This document shows positions 1-8,332 of a DNA stretch of 13,900 nucleotides, one piece after another (position 1 is the first letter of the stretch; each line of letters opens with the position of its first letter). The notes under the pieces were generated by a model. That model was given only the letters and a program-made list of their open reading frames with translations, did not search any database and was not told where the DNA came from. The position numbers and the translations under genes are program-made. This DNA comes from JANXVY01 sp034408685 (lineage in GTDB: Bacteria; Pseudomonadota; Alphaproteobacteria; Rhizobiales; Hyphomicrobiaceae): positions 1 through 13,900 of the forward strand of contig JAWXCP010000057.1 of the NCBI GenBank assembly GCA_034408685.1, in the 5' to 3' direction.

Positions 1-20
1 AAGCCCGGCATGCCGGGCTT
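1..20. repeat. Perfect 20-bp palindrome at the window edge
   Basis: Bases 1-10 read AAGCCCGGCA and bases 11-20 are their exact reverse complement, so the strand can fold into a loop-less hairpin. The stretch also reads in frame as Lys-Pro-Gly-Met-Pro-Gly-Phe in the oxidase gene, so coding alone may explain it. Its position at the first base suggests it may mark the end of an assembled contig. Confidence 0.7.
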
Positions 21-1959
21 CCTCAGTACACTTGGTCCTGACGCCACGGCACTGTTGGTCGAAATTCAAGGAACCGGCGATTCTGATGTCGCCGAAAAAG
101 TCGAAGCGGTTACGCGAGCCCTCCTGGAGACACCGCCGGCTCGCCCCGTAGAATTTTCGGCAGATCCCTACTTGATTGAAAAGTACTGGAAGATCCGAAA
201 GGGATTGTTTCCAGCGGTCGGCGCCGTGCGTCCGGTCGGTACCACCGTTATCATCGAAGACGTGGCGGTTCCCATTGAGCATCTGGCCTCTGCAACGGCT
301 GACTTGCAGGCAGCGCTCGTCAAGCACGGTTATCGGGAAGCAATTATTTTCGGCCACGCGCTCGACGGCAATTTGCACTTTGTTTTCGCGCAGGGCTTTG
401 CCGACGATGAAGCTATCCGCCGCTATGCCAACTTGATGGACGAAGTCGCGCAAATTATAGTTGGCCGCTACGACGGTTCGCTGAAAGCTGAACACGGCAC
501 TGGCCGCAATATGGCCCCGTTCGTTGAGATGGAGTGGGGACATCAAGCCACGCAGCTGATGTGGCGCATTAAGCGCCTGCTCGACCCTAAAGGTCTGCTC
601 AATCCCGGCGTCATTCTCAACGACGATCCTCACGTTCATCTAAAAAACTTCAAGCCAATGGTGGCAACCGATCCGCTGATCGACCGCTGCATCGAGTGCG
701 GTTTTTGCGAGCCGATGTGTCCGACACGTGGGCTCACTGTTACGCCGCGTCAGCGCATCGCTGGCGCTCGCGAGCTGGCAAGACTGACCGAGACCAAAGC
801 TCCTCCTCAGAAAATTGCTGACTTCCGCCAATCATTTCTCGACGTCAGCATAGATTCTTGCGCGGCGTGCGGCCTTTGCGAGGGGTCTTGCCCCGTCGGC
901 ATCAACACCGGGCTGCTGACGAAGTCGATCCGCGGACAAGTTCAAAGCCCGTTCGGCAAAGCCGTCGCTTCGCTCGCCGGTCACCACTATCACGCTGCAA
1001 CCAACACTGTCCGGCTCGGATTATCTGCTGCCTCCGCGCTTGATTTCGTAACTGCCGGGTATGGTCTGGACGCCGTCGGCATAGGACTAGCGAAAATGAC
1101 CGCTGGTCGAGCACCAGTCGTCTCACACCGCGCAACGCCACGGGCCGCGCATACGATCGAACGCTTCGAGACACCCCCCGGCGAAGGGTCGCGACCGATC
1201 GTGTTTTTTTCGAGTTGTGCCACGCGCATGTTCGGGCCTGCCCGCGACGATGCTGAGGGCGAAGACCTGTCGGTGACGCTTCTGCGCCTGTTCGACAAGG
1301 CGGGGCTTACCGTCATCACGCCTCCGCGCCATGGCAGCTTGTGTTGTGGCCAGCCGTTCGACTCGCAAGGGCTTTCCGTCGAAGCCGACCGCAAAGCTGA
1401 TGAAGTCATCGACGTGCTGGTTGCGGCCAGCAACAATGGCCGCTGGCCCGTGTTGATCGACACCAGCCCCTGTTCACTGCGGTTGAAAGAACGTGCCGCC
1501 AAGCACCTGGCCATTTTGGATATCGCCGAGTTCTTGCACGATTATGTGCTGCCCAACGTCGCAATTCCGGTTCGGAGCGCGCAGCCGGTTGCTCTCCATC
1601 TCACCTGTTCGACCCGTCGGATGGGGCTTGATGCCAAACTGACCGCCGTCGCGCGGGCCTGCGCGGATAACGTGGTTATCCCGCCCGACATTGGCTGTTG
1701 CGGCTTTGCCGGCGACAAGGGTTTCACGCGGCCGGATATGAATGCGCATGCGCTTCGCACGCTGGCGCCCGCAGTTGCTGGCTGCACGGCAGGCTATTCC
1801 AGCAGTCGCACCTGCGAGATCGGCCTCTCGGTCCACGGCGCCATCCCGTACCGCTCGATTGCCCACCTGCTCGACGCCGTGTGCGTCGCACCGGTTACCC
1901 AACTTCCCCCCGTCAGCGCTGACCAGCAGCGCCGCTACGTTCAGCATGAAGGAACCTGA
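1..1959 (+). CDS. D-lactate dehydrogenase-type FAD/Fe-S oxidase, 5' partial
   Basis: This is the C-terminal part (652 visible codons) of a large flavin and iron-sulfur oxidoreductase of the Dld-II/GlcD-GlcF fusion type, which oxidises D-lactate (or a related 2-hydroxy acid) to pyruvate and passes electrons to the respiratory chain. The frame is open from base 1, and the ATG at 10 lies inside the FAD-oxidase C-terminal domain, so the true start and the FAD-binding domain (about 300 residues) lie outside the window. Visible in order are the oxidase C domain with GHALDGNLHF (about 352-381) and EHGTGRN, a first 4Fe-4S group CIECGFCEPMCP (688-723), a second group CAACGLCEGSCP (859-894), and a cysteine-rich CCG region with LCCGQPFD near 1340 and GCCGFAGDKG near 1692. 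The stop is one base before aceE, so the two genes are probably translationally coupled. Lactate is inferred as substrate from family and context; glycolate or another hydroxy acid is possible. Confidence 0.85.
   Translation, partial: KPGMPGFLSTLGPDATALLVEIQGTGDSDVAEKVEAVTRALLETPPARPVEFSADPYLIEKYWKIRKGLFPAVGAVRPVGTTVIIEDVAVPIEHLASATADLQAALVKHGYREAIIFGHALDGNLHFVFAQGFADDEAIRRYANLMDEVAQIIVGRYDGSLKAEHGTGRNMAPFVEMEWGHQATQLMWRIKRLLDPKGLLNPGVILNDDPHVHLKNFKPMVATDPLIDRCIECGFCEPMCPTRGLTVTPRQRIAGARELARLTETKAPPQKIADFRQSFLDVSIDSCAACGLCEGSCPVGINTGLLTKSIRGQVQSPFGKAVASLAGHHYHAATNTVRLGLSAASALDFVTAGYGLDAVGIGLAKMTAGRAPVVSHRATPRAAHTIERFETPPGEGSRPIVFFSSCATRMFGPARDDAEGEDLSVTLLRLFDKAGLTVITPPRHGSLCCGQPFDSQGLSVEADRKADEVIDVLVAASNNGRWPVLIDTSPCSLRLKERAAKHLAILDIAEFLHDYVLPNVAIPVRSAQPVALHLTCSTRRMGLDAKLTAVARACADNVVIPPDIGCCGFAGDKGFTRPDMNAHALRTLAPAVAGCTAGYSSSRTCEIGLSVHGAIPYRSIAHLLDAVCVAPVTQLPPVSADQQRRYVQHEGT
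1949..1954 (+). promoter_or_regulatory. Ribosome binding site of aceE inside the end of the oxidase gene
   Basis: AAGGAA lies six bases before the ATG at 1961. It decides the aceE start against the in-frame ATG at 1946 and against earlier in-frame codons back to 1742, which only extend into the oxidase reading frame. Confidence 0.65.
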
Positions 1960-1960
1960 T

Positions 1961-4633
1961 ATGTCTCAAGACGATAGAATCGATGCAGCCGCTGAGATGC
2001 AGGAATGGTCGAATGCCATTTCGTCGGTCATTGCGTACGAGGGCACGGACCGCGCCGACGAAGTGCTGACTGCGGTCGTGGACACCGCCCGGCGCTCTGG
2101 CGCGAAGCTGCCCTTTGCCGCCAACACCGCCTACATGAATACGATCCCCCCCAAGGACGAACCGCCCCACCCGGGCGACCGGTCCATCGAACAGCGCATT
2201 CGTGCAGCCATTCGTTGGAATGCGGCTGCCATCGTACTCAAGGCTAACAAAGACAGCTCCGAACTCGGCGGCCACATTGCATCGTTCCAATCCGCAGCAA
2301 CCCTCTACGACACGGGGTTCCAGCACTTCTGGCACGGGGCAGACGATCCAGCTCACGGCGGCGATTTGATTTACGTGCAAGGACATTCCTCGCCCGGCAT
2401 TTATGCCCGCGCCTTCCTCGAGGGGCGACTAAGCGAAGAGCAGTTGCTCAATTTCCGACAGGAAACAGATGGGAAGGGCCTGTCGTCCTATCCTCATCCG
2501 TGGCTCATGCCAGACTTCTGGCAGTTCCCAACCGTCTCGATGGGGCTTGGGCCCTTGATGGCCATCTACCAGGCCCGTTTTTTGAAATATCTGCATTGCC
2601 GGGAGATCGCCAACACCGACAACCGCCACGTTTGGGCGTTCTGCGGTGACGGCGAGATGGATGAGCCGGAAAGTCTCGGGGCGATCAGCCTTGCTGGCCG
2701 CGAAAAACTCGACAACCTCATTTTTGTCATCAATTGCAATTTGCAAAAGCTCGACGGCCCCGTGCGTGGCAACGGCAAGATCATCCAGGAGTTGGAAGGC
2801 GATTTCCGAGGCGCGGGATGGAATGTCATCAAGGTCGTGTGGGGATCGGGCTGGGACGAACTGCTATCAAAGGATTCCACCGGTCGCCTGCGCCAGCTGA
2901 TGGAGGAATGTCTGGATGGCGAATACCAGACCTTCAAAGCGCGCGACGGCGCATACATCCGTGAAAAGTTTTTTGGCCGGTATCCTGAGACGGCTGCCAT
3001 GGTTGCCGACTGGCCCGACGACAAGATCTGGAAGCTGACGCGTGGCGGTCACGACCCGCTCAAGGTTTTTGCCGCCTATAAGGCTGCAGTGGAGCACAAA
3101 GGCCAGCCGACCGTCATTCTCGCTAAAACTGTCAAGGGCTATGGCATGGGCGAAGCCGGCGAAGGGATGATGATTGCCCACTCCGCTAAGAAGATGGCCG
3201 GGGATTCGTTGAGAGGGTTTCGCGACCGCTTCAACATTCCAATTTCCGACGCGCAATTGGAGACGTTACCCTTCATCACGTTTGCAGACGGTTCCCAGGA
3301 AGCAACCTATCTGCACGAGCGGCGCAAAGCGCTCGGCGGCTACCTTCCCAAGCGCCGCACCAAAAGTGATGTGGTGCTTGACCTGCCACCGCTGTCGGAC
3401 TTCGAAGCGCAGCTCAAATCATCGGGCGACCGCGAAATTTCGACGACAATGGCGTTCGTGCAAATGCTGACGAAGCTGATGCGCGACAAGAGCCTGGGTC
3501 GCCGTATCGTTCCAATCGTGCCCGACGAGAGCCGCACCTTTGGTATGGAAGGGATGTTCCGCCAATTCGGCATCTTCAGTCAGGTCGGTCAGCTGTACCG
3601 TCCCCAGGATGCCGATCAGCTCATGTACTACAAAGAAGACAAGCATGGACAGGTGCTGGAGGAAGGTATCAACGAAGCGGGCGCGATGGCTGCCTGGATC
3701 GCAGCGGCAACGTCGTATTCGGTGTCCAATGAGCCGATGATCCCGTTCTACGTCTACTATTCCATGTTCGGATTCCAGCGCACTGGCGACCTTGCGTGGG
3801 CGGCTGGCGACATGCGCGCACGCGGCTTCCTGATCGGGGGAACGTCGGGCCGCACGACCCTGAATGGTGAGGGCCTGCAGCACGAAGACGGCCACAGCCA
3901 TCTCCTATCAGCCACCATCCCGAACTGCGTTTCATACGACCCGACCTATTCATACGAGGTCGCTGTGATTGTCCGCGATGGTTTGCGCCGCATGATCACC
4001 AACCAGGAAGACGTCTACTATTACCTGACGCTGCTGAATGAAAACTATGCGCATCCAGCTATGCCAGCGGGCGCGGAAGAGGGCATCGTCAAGGGCATGT
4101 ACCTGCTCAAGGCTGCCGATCCCAAAGCCAAGGGCTTCCGCGTTCAGCTTATGGGTTGTGGGGCCATCCTGCGCGAAGTCCTCGCGGGCGCCGAACTGCT
4201 CGCTCAGGATTTCGGCATCCATGCCGACGTCTGGAGCGTGACGAGCTTTACCGAACTCGCCCGCGAGGCGCAGGAAGTCGAGCGTTGGAACCTGCTGCAT
4301 CCCATGGAGATGCCGCGCGTGCCTTTTGTCACGGCGCAGATCGCAAGCCGGGGGGAAGCGCCAGTGATTGCCTCGACCGACTATATGAAGCTGTTTGCCG
4401 AGCAGATCCGCTCCTATGTGGGCGGCTCTTATCGCGTGCTGGGCACTGATGGCTTTGGCCGCTCGGACTACCGGGTCAAACTTCGCTCCCATTTCGAGGT
4501 CGACCGCCACTTCGTCGTCGTGTCCGCGCTCAAGGCGCTGGCCGATCAAAACAAGCTGCCGTCCACCAAGATTGCCGAGGCAATCGCGAAGTACGCCATC
4601 AACGCGGAAAAGCCCAGTCCTGCCCGCGCGTAA
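1961..4633 (+). CDS. aceE: Pyruvate dehydrogenase E1 component, homodimeric type
   Basis: The 890-residue product is the thiamine diphosphate-dependent E1 that decarboxylates pyruvate and acetylates the lipoyl groups of AceF in the cytoplasmic pyruvate dehydrogenase complex. Its length matches E. coli AceE (887). The start MSQDDRID was chosen because it has a ribosome binding site, gives family length and begins one base after the preceding stop. The ThDP/Mg signature is intact: GDGEMDEPESLG at residues 229-240, closing with INCNLQ, with Asn258 and Asn260. The C-terminal half has the conserved GLQHEDGHSH, ISYDPT-like (VSYDPTYSYEVAV), LNENYAHPAMP and SVTSFTELARE stretches. No frameshift or missing catalytic residue was seen. 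It is the second gene of an oxidase-aceE-aceF-lpdA unit. The homodimeric form is the usual one in gamma- and betaproteobacteria, while many alphaproteobacteria use the PdhA/PdhB heterotetramer. Confidence 0.97.
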   Translation: MSQDDRIDAAAEMQEWSNAISSVIAYEGTDRADEVLTAVVDTARRSGAKLPFAANTAYMNTIPPKDEPPHPGDRSIEQRIRAAIRWNAAAIVLKANKDSSELGGHIASFQSAATLYDTGFQHFWHGADDPAHGGDLIYVQGHSSPGIYARAFLEGRLSEEQLLNFRQETDGKGLSSYPHPWLMPDFWQFPTVSMGLGPLMAIYQARFLKYLHCREIANTDNRHVWAFCGDGEMDEPESLGAISLAGREKLDNLIFVINCNLQKLDGPVRGNGKIIQELEGDFRGAGWNVIKVVWGSGWDELLSKDSTGRLRQLMEECLDGEYQTFKARDGAYIREKFFGRYPETAAMVADWPDDKIWKLTRGGHDPLKVFAAYKAAVEHKGQPTVILAKTVKGYGMGEAGEGMMIAHSAKKMAGDSLRGFRDRFNIPISDAQLETLPFITFADGSQEATYLHERRKALGGYLPKRRTKSDVVLDLPPLSDFEAQLKSSGDREISTTMAFVQMLTKLMRDKSLGRRIVPIVPDESRTFGMEGMFRQFGIFSQVGQLYRPQDADQLMYYKEDKHGQVLEEGINEAGAMAAWIAAATSYSVSNEPMIPFYVYYSMFGFQRTGDLAWAAGDMRARGFLIGGTSGRTTLNGEGLQHEDGHSHLLSATIPNCVSYDPTYSYEVAVIVRDGLRRMITNQEDVYYYLTLLNENYAHPAMPAGAEEGIVKGMYLLKAADPKAKGFRVQLMGCGAILREVLAGAELLAQDFGIHADVWSVTSFTELAREAQEVERWNLLHPMEMPRVPFVTAQIASRGEAPVIASTDYMKLFAEQIRSYVGGSYRVLGTDGFGRSDYRVKLRSHFEVDRHFVVVSALKALADQNKLPSTKIAEAIAKYAINAEKPSPARA

Positions 4634-4702
4634 CGAACTTACCATCCCACATTCCCACCCGTTTGAGGCCTGAAAGCAATGGCCGCCCGGAGATTTTGAA
4701 AA

Positions 4703-5974
4703 ATGACCACCGTTAATGTGCCCGATATCGGCGACTTCTCGAATGTTCCCGTGATCGAAATTCATGTGAAGCCGGGCGATACCATCAAAGCCGACGATCC
4801 GCTGGTTTCGCTTGAAAGCGATAAAGCAACCATGGAAGTGCCTGCGCCAATTGCGGGTGTTGTTGCAGAGGTCTTGGTCAAGATTGGCGACAAGGTGAGC
4901 CAGGGCTCAGCACTCATAACTCTGCAAGGGGTGGGTACTGCACCGGCACCAAAAACGCCAAAGCCTGACCAGGCAGCACCGGCCACCAGCCCGGCGGCAT
5001 CTGCGCCCCCACAAGCCCAGAGCCAGAGCCCGAGCCGCAGCAGCGCTTTGCCGGTCGTCGGCGTGATGCCGCTAGTCGACTTCGACGGGGTTCATGCCAG
5101 CCCCTCGGTGCGCCGATTGGCACGAGAACTGGACATCAATCTCAACCAGATCAAAGGCAGCGGCGCGAATGGCCGTGTCACCAAAGACGACGTCAAATCG
5201 CACCTTGGCCGGGCAAGCGGACCGGCCGCTGTTGGGACGGGAATACCCGAAATTCCAGCGCAGGATTTTTCTAAATTCGGGCCGGTTGAAACCAAGGCAC
5301 TTTCGCGTCTCAAGAAACTGTCTGGCCCGCATCTGCACCGCGCTTGGCTCAATATTCCCCACGTCACCCATACCGACGACGCCGACATTACCGACCTTGA
5401 GAGCTATCGCAAAACGCTGGATAACGCCGCCAAAGACAAAGGCTTCCGCGTCACCATGATCGCATTCCTCATGAAGGCGTCGGTTCTGGCGCTGAAGGAG
5501 TTCCCCGAATTCAATGCTTCGCTTTCTCCCGACAAGGGATCGCTGATCTTGAAGCGCTACTATCACTTAGGCGTTGCCGTGGACACACCCGACGGGCTTG
5601 TCGTTCCCGTTATCAAGGATGTCGACCGCAAGGGGATTTTGGAGCTTTCGCAGGAACTCGGCGCGGTTTCTAAAAAGATGCGCGACGGCAAAATTGCGCC
5701 GTCGGACATTCAGGGTGCCACGTTCTCAATCTCCTCGCTTGGCGGCATTGGCGGCACCAACTTCACACCAATCGTCAACGCGCCCGAGCTTGCCATTCTG
5801 GGGGTCGTTCGCTCCACCATCAAGCCGGTGTGGGACGGCAAGGCGTTTCAGCCGCGGCTGATGCTGCCGCTGTGCCTCTCGTATGACCATCGCGTGATTG
5901 ACGGCGCTCTTGCTGCGCGCTTCACCCGGCGCTTGGCCGACGTGCTTGCCGACATGCGCCAGCTTGTTTTGTGA
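4703..5974 (+). CDS. aceF: Pyruvate dehydrogenase E2, dihydrolipoamide acetyltransferase
   Basis: The 423-residue product transfers the acetyl group from lipoate to CoA and forms the core of the pyruvate dehydrogenase complex. Domains in order: one lipoyl domain (about 1-78) with the lipoylated Lys41 in ESDKATME; an Ala/Pro/Gln-rich flexible linker (about 80-115); a peripheral subunit-binding domain (about 133-168, ASPSVRRLAREL to VTKDDVKSHL); and the catalytic domain (about 195-423) ending with the active-site motif DHRVIDG, His396 and Asp400. A single lipoyl domain makes it shorter than the three-lipoyl E. coli AceF, and the second lipoyl domain of this complex sits on the adjacent E3. It lies 69 bases after aceE, with GGAG ten bases before the ATG. 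Its stop is 23 bases before lpdA. Confidence 0.96.
   Translation: MTTVNVPDIGDFSNVPVIEIHVKPGDTIKADDPLVSLESDKATMEVPAPIAGVVAEVLVKIGDKVSQGSALITLQGVGTAPAPKTPKPDQAAPATSPAASAPPQAQSQSPSRSSALPVVGVMPLVDFDGVHASPSVRRLARELDINLNQIKGSGANGRVTKDDVKSHLGRASGPAAVGTGIPEIPAQDFSKFGPVETKALSRLKKLSGPHLHRAWLNIPHVTHTDDADITDLESYRKTLDNAAKDKGFRVTMIAFLMKASVLALKEFPEFNASLSPDKGSLILKRYYHLGVAVDTPDGLVVPVIKDVDRKGILELSQELGAVSKKMRDGKIAPSDIQGATFSISSLGGIGGTNFTPIVNAPELAILGVVRSTIKPVWDGKAFQPRLMLPLCLSYDHRVIDGALAARFTRRLADVLADMRQLVL
4724..4848 (+). repeat. Direct repeat copy 1 (lipoyl-domain DNA in aceF)
   Basis: This 125-bp stretch encodes the lipoyl domain core of AceF and aligns without gaps to 6025-6149 in lpdA. I count about 17 mismatches by eye, mostly silent or conservative. 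The shared core includes a 20-bp identical stretch around the codons for IKADDPL. Confidence 0.85.
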
Positions 5975-5997
5975 CATATTTGGATCGGAGAAGCCCT

Positions 5998-7759
5998 ATG
6001 AGCACCAACGAAATTCGCGTTCCAGATATCGGCGACTTTAAGAATGTTCCGGTTATCGAAATCCATGTGAAGGCTGGCCAAGTCATCAAAGCCGACGATC
6101 CGCTCGTTTCGCTTGAAAGTGACAAAGCAACAATGGAAGTGCCCGCGCCCAGGGCTAGCCGCGTTGTCGAGGTCAAGGTCCAACTCGGCGACAAAGTGAG
6201 CGAGGGCACAATCATCGTGCTGCTCGAAGCAGCCGGGGTTGGCGCGGGGGCAGCGACAGCGCCCGCTGCTGCAGCATCGGCTGCACGGGCGGCCGTTGCG
6301 CCCGCACCGACGGCGGCCAAGCATTCGGGGGGGGGCCGACATCGAGTGCGAAGTGCTCGTTCTTGGGGCTGGACCCGGCGGTTATTCGGCAGCCTTCCGT
6401 GCTGCAGACCTTGATCGCAAGGTCGTGCTGGTCGAGCGCGGTCCGACGTTGGGTGGGGTTTGCCTGAACGTTGGCTGCATTCCCTCGAAGGCCCTGCTGC
6501 ACGTTGCAGCGGTGATGGACGAAGCGGCCTCGCGAGGTGCCCATGGGATCACGTACGACAAGCCAAAAATCGCGCTCGAAACCCTGCGCAATCACAAGGA
6601 CAAGGTGGTCGGCAAGCTGACCGGCGGTCTTGCAGGCATGGCCAAAGCGCGCAAAGTGACCGTGGTGCATGGAACCGGCCGGTTCATCGATCCCCATCAT
6701 ATGAGCGTCACGATGTCGGACGGCTCGGGCACCAAAACCGTGAAATTTGAACACGGGATCATCGCGGCGGGCTCAGAACCGGTCAAGTTGCCATTCGTTC
6801 CTGAAGATCCTCGCATTGTCGATTCGACGGGCGCGTTGGAATTGCGCCAAATCCCGGACAAAATGCTGGTTATTGGCGGCGGGATTATCGGACTTGAAAT
6901 AGCAACGGTCTATTCAACGCTCGGCTCACGCGTCGATGTGGTTGAAATGTTGGATCATCTGATGCCGGGAGCCGACCGCGATCTCGTCAAGGTATGGGAA
7001 AAGAAGAACGCCCCGCGCTTTGATCGCGTCATGCTGAAGACAAAGACCGTGGCGGTGACCACCCAACCTGACGGCGTCTACGTCACATTCGAGGGGGAGG
7101 CAGCCCCATCGGACCCTCAGCGCTACGACATGGTGCTGGTCGCCGTCGGTCGCAGTCCGAACGGCCGGTTGATCGACGTCGAGAAGGCTGGCGTGGCAAC
7201 GTCTGATCGCGGGTTCGTCGCAGTCGACCGTCAGATGCGCACGAACGTCGCCCACATCTTTGCGATCGGCGACGTGGTCGGCCAGCCCATGCTTGCCCAC
7301 AAGGCAGTCCATGAAGGGCATGTCGCCGCGGAAGCGGCCTCAGGGCAAAAGAGTGTGTTCGATGCCCGCCAGATTCCCTCGGTCGCCTACACCGATCCAG
7401 AAATCGCCTGGACAGGGCTCACCGAAACCGAGGCCAAGGCGAAGGGCATCACGGTGGGTAAGGCCGTGTTCCCATGGGCAGCGTCTGGTCGTGCGATTGC
7501 AAATGGTCGCGACGAGGGCTTTACCAAACTGCTGTTCGACGACGTGACCCATCGCATCGTCGGTGGCGGCATCGTGGGCACTCACGCTGGTGACCTCATC
7601 GGCGAGATCTGCCTTGCGATCGAGATGGGCTGTGAACCCGGCGACATCGGCCACACCATCCATCCCCACCCAACCTTGGGCGAGTCGATCGGCATGGCGG
7701 CTGAAGTCTACAAGGGCACATGCACGGACATGCCGCCCGTGCGCAAGGCATCGACCTAA
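5998..7759 (+). CDS. lpdA: Dihydrolipoamide dehydrogenase (E3) with N-terminal lipoyl domain, frame broken at a G9 run
   Basis: This flavoprotein re-oxidises dihydrolipoamide with NAD+ in the pyruvate dehydrogenase complex. The ATG at 5998 has GGAG seven bases upstream. The first frame encodes a lipoyl domain with lipoyl Lys43 in ESDKATME and an Ala-rich linker, then runs out of frame to a stop at 6412-6414. The E3 domain continues one frame over. Removing one base from the nine-G run at 6327-6335 joins them as ...HSGGADIECEV... in a 586-residue protein, close to the lipoyl-E3 fusions of Neisseria (p64k) and Ralstonia. The E3 part is complete (numbering after the correction): FAD motif GAGPGG (123-128), redox disulfide CLNVGC (Cys155, Cys160), second dinucleotide fold IGGGIIGLEIA, and catalytic His557/Glu562 in HPHPTLGE. 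In the raw frame E3 would need an internal start; the only one upstream of the FAD motif that I see is a TTG at 6239. I consider a homopolymer sequencing error the simplest cause, but a real mutation or slippage is possible. Confidence 0.9.
6025..6149 (+). repeat. Direct repeat copy 2 (lipoyl-domain DNA in lpdA)
   Basis: This is the partner of 4724-4848 at a spacing of 1301 bp. The similarity at DNA level, not only protein level, points to domain duplication or ongoing gene conversion between the two lipoyl domains. Confidence 0.85.
6327..6335 (+). other. Nine-G homopolymer at the lpdA frameshift
   Basis: A run of nine G residues lies exactly where the reading frame moves from the lipoyl-linker frame to the E3 frame. 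Eight Gs would restore one continuous protein. The residues encoded here are a Ser-Gly-Gly linker, so length variation would not damage a folded domain. Confidence 0.9.
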
Positions 7760-7777
7760 CTCTGCTGGCTCGGATCG

Positions 7778-8332
7778 CTAGAACCTAACACAAACCTCGC
7801 GCGCAAGCGGCTGATCAAAGCCGAGCCGAAAACTGAGGTCTTCGGCACCGCGCGGCAGGTCGACCAGCCAAAACGTCTCGGCATAGTCGCCCGCAAATGC
7901 CTGCCATGCCTCGAAGTTTGCTTGCGGCACAGCCGTCAGTACCGGTACTCCACGTTCAATAGCATCCACCAGGACCGAGCAGAATCCGCCGCCGCCGGCT
8001 TCGGTCTTGCCGAATTTGTTGACAATCAAAAGGTCTGGCTGGCTCGTCAGTGCGGTACTGGCAAGTTGACAACCACGAACAAGTTCTGAGACGTCCAACA
8101 TGCAGCCGCGAGCTTCGCGACCCCGATTTTCAGAAATTGCGATACGCTGTCTGCTACTCAGCTCTTCCAAGATCATGTCACAGCGCGGACCATGAGCGCG
8201 CGGTTTGTTGATTTGAATGAAGCCAGCCAGCCGCCAGCCTCGCTCGCGCAGGTGCTCCGCCAAATCGCGCATCAGGATATCGATGCTCGCACCCGGGGAA
8301 TAGACGATCGCCGTGATGGGTGGGGGCGTCAT
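7778..8332 (-). CDS. DUF2478 family protein (molybdenum-linked, putative nucleotide-binding)
   Basis: The 184-residue product resembles DUF2478 proteins, small alpha/beta proteins often found beside molybdate uptake or molybdoenzyme genes; their biochemical role is not established. Visible family features are an N-terminal beta-strand and loop (ITAIVYSPGAS) where a P-loop would lie but without the Lys of Walker A, then LAEHLRERGWRLAGFIQ, and the strongly conserved DLLIVNKFGKTEAGGGG segment in the middle. The start at 8332 was chosen because it forms an ATGA overlap with the carbonic anhydrase stop and has GAGG upstream; an upstream in-frame start at 8377 would run 45 bases into that gene. It is the last gene of the nar unit and ends 18 bases from the convergent lpdA. 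Its place behind a molybdenum enzyme operon fits a molybdenum cofactor-related role, but this is inference. Confidence 0.75.
   Translation of the reverse strand: MTPPPITAIVYSPGASIDILMRDLAEHLRERGWRLAGFIQINKPRAHGPRCDMILEELSSRQRIAISENRGREARGCMLDVSELVRGCQLASTALTSQPDLLIVNKFGKTEAGGGGFCSVLVDAIERGVPVLTAVPQANFEAWQAFAGDYAETFWLVDLPRGAEDLSFRLGFDQPLAREVCVRF

Noticed and set aside
990..1514. 174-codon open frame on the minus strand opposite the oxidase
   Set aside because: It is antisense to the conserved CCG region, with Arg/Ser-rich low-information sequence typical of a shadow frame.
1742..1960. N-terminal extension of the aceE frame upstream of 1961
   Set aside because: It overlaps the oxidase gene, is unlike any AceE start, and the ATG at 1961 has its own ribosome binding site and gives normal length.
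3950..4765. Long open frame (271 codons) on the minus strand opposite aceE and the aceF start
   Set aside because: It lies fully antisense to strongly conserved aceE/aceF codons and has no recognisable domain; it follows from GC-rich codon use.
7767..7827. Inverted repeat GGCTCGG/CCGAGCC as a terminator between lpdA and the nar unit
   Set aside because: The loop would be 47 bases, no T run follows, and the right arm is inside the DUF2478 gene.
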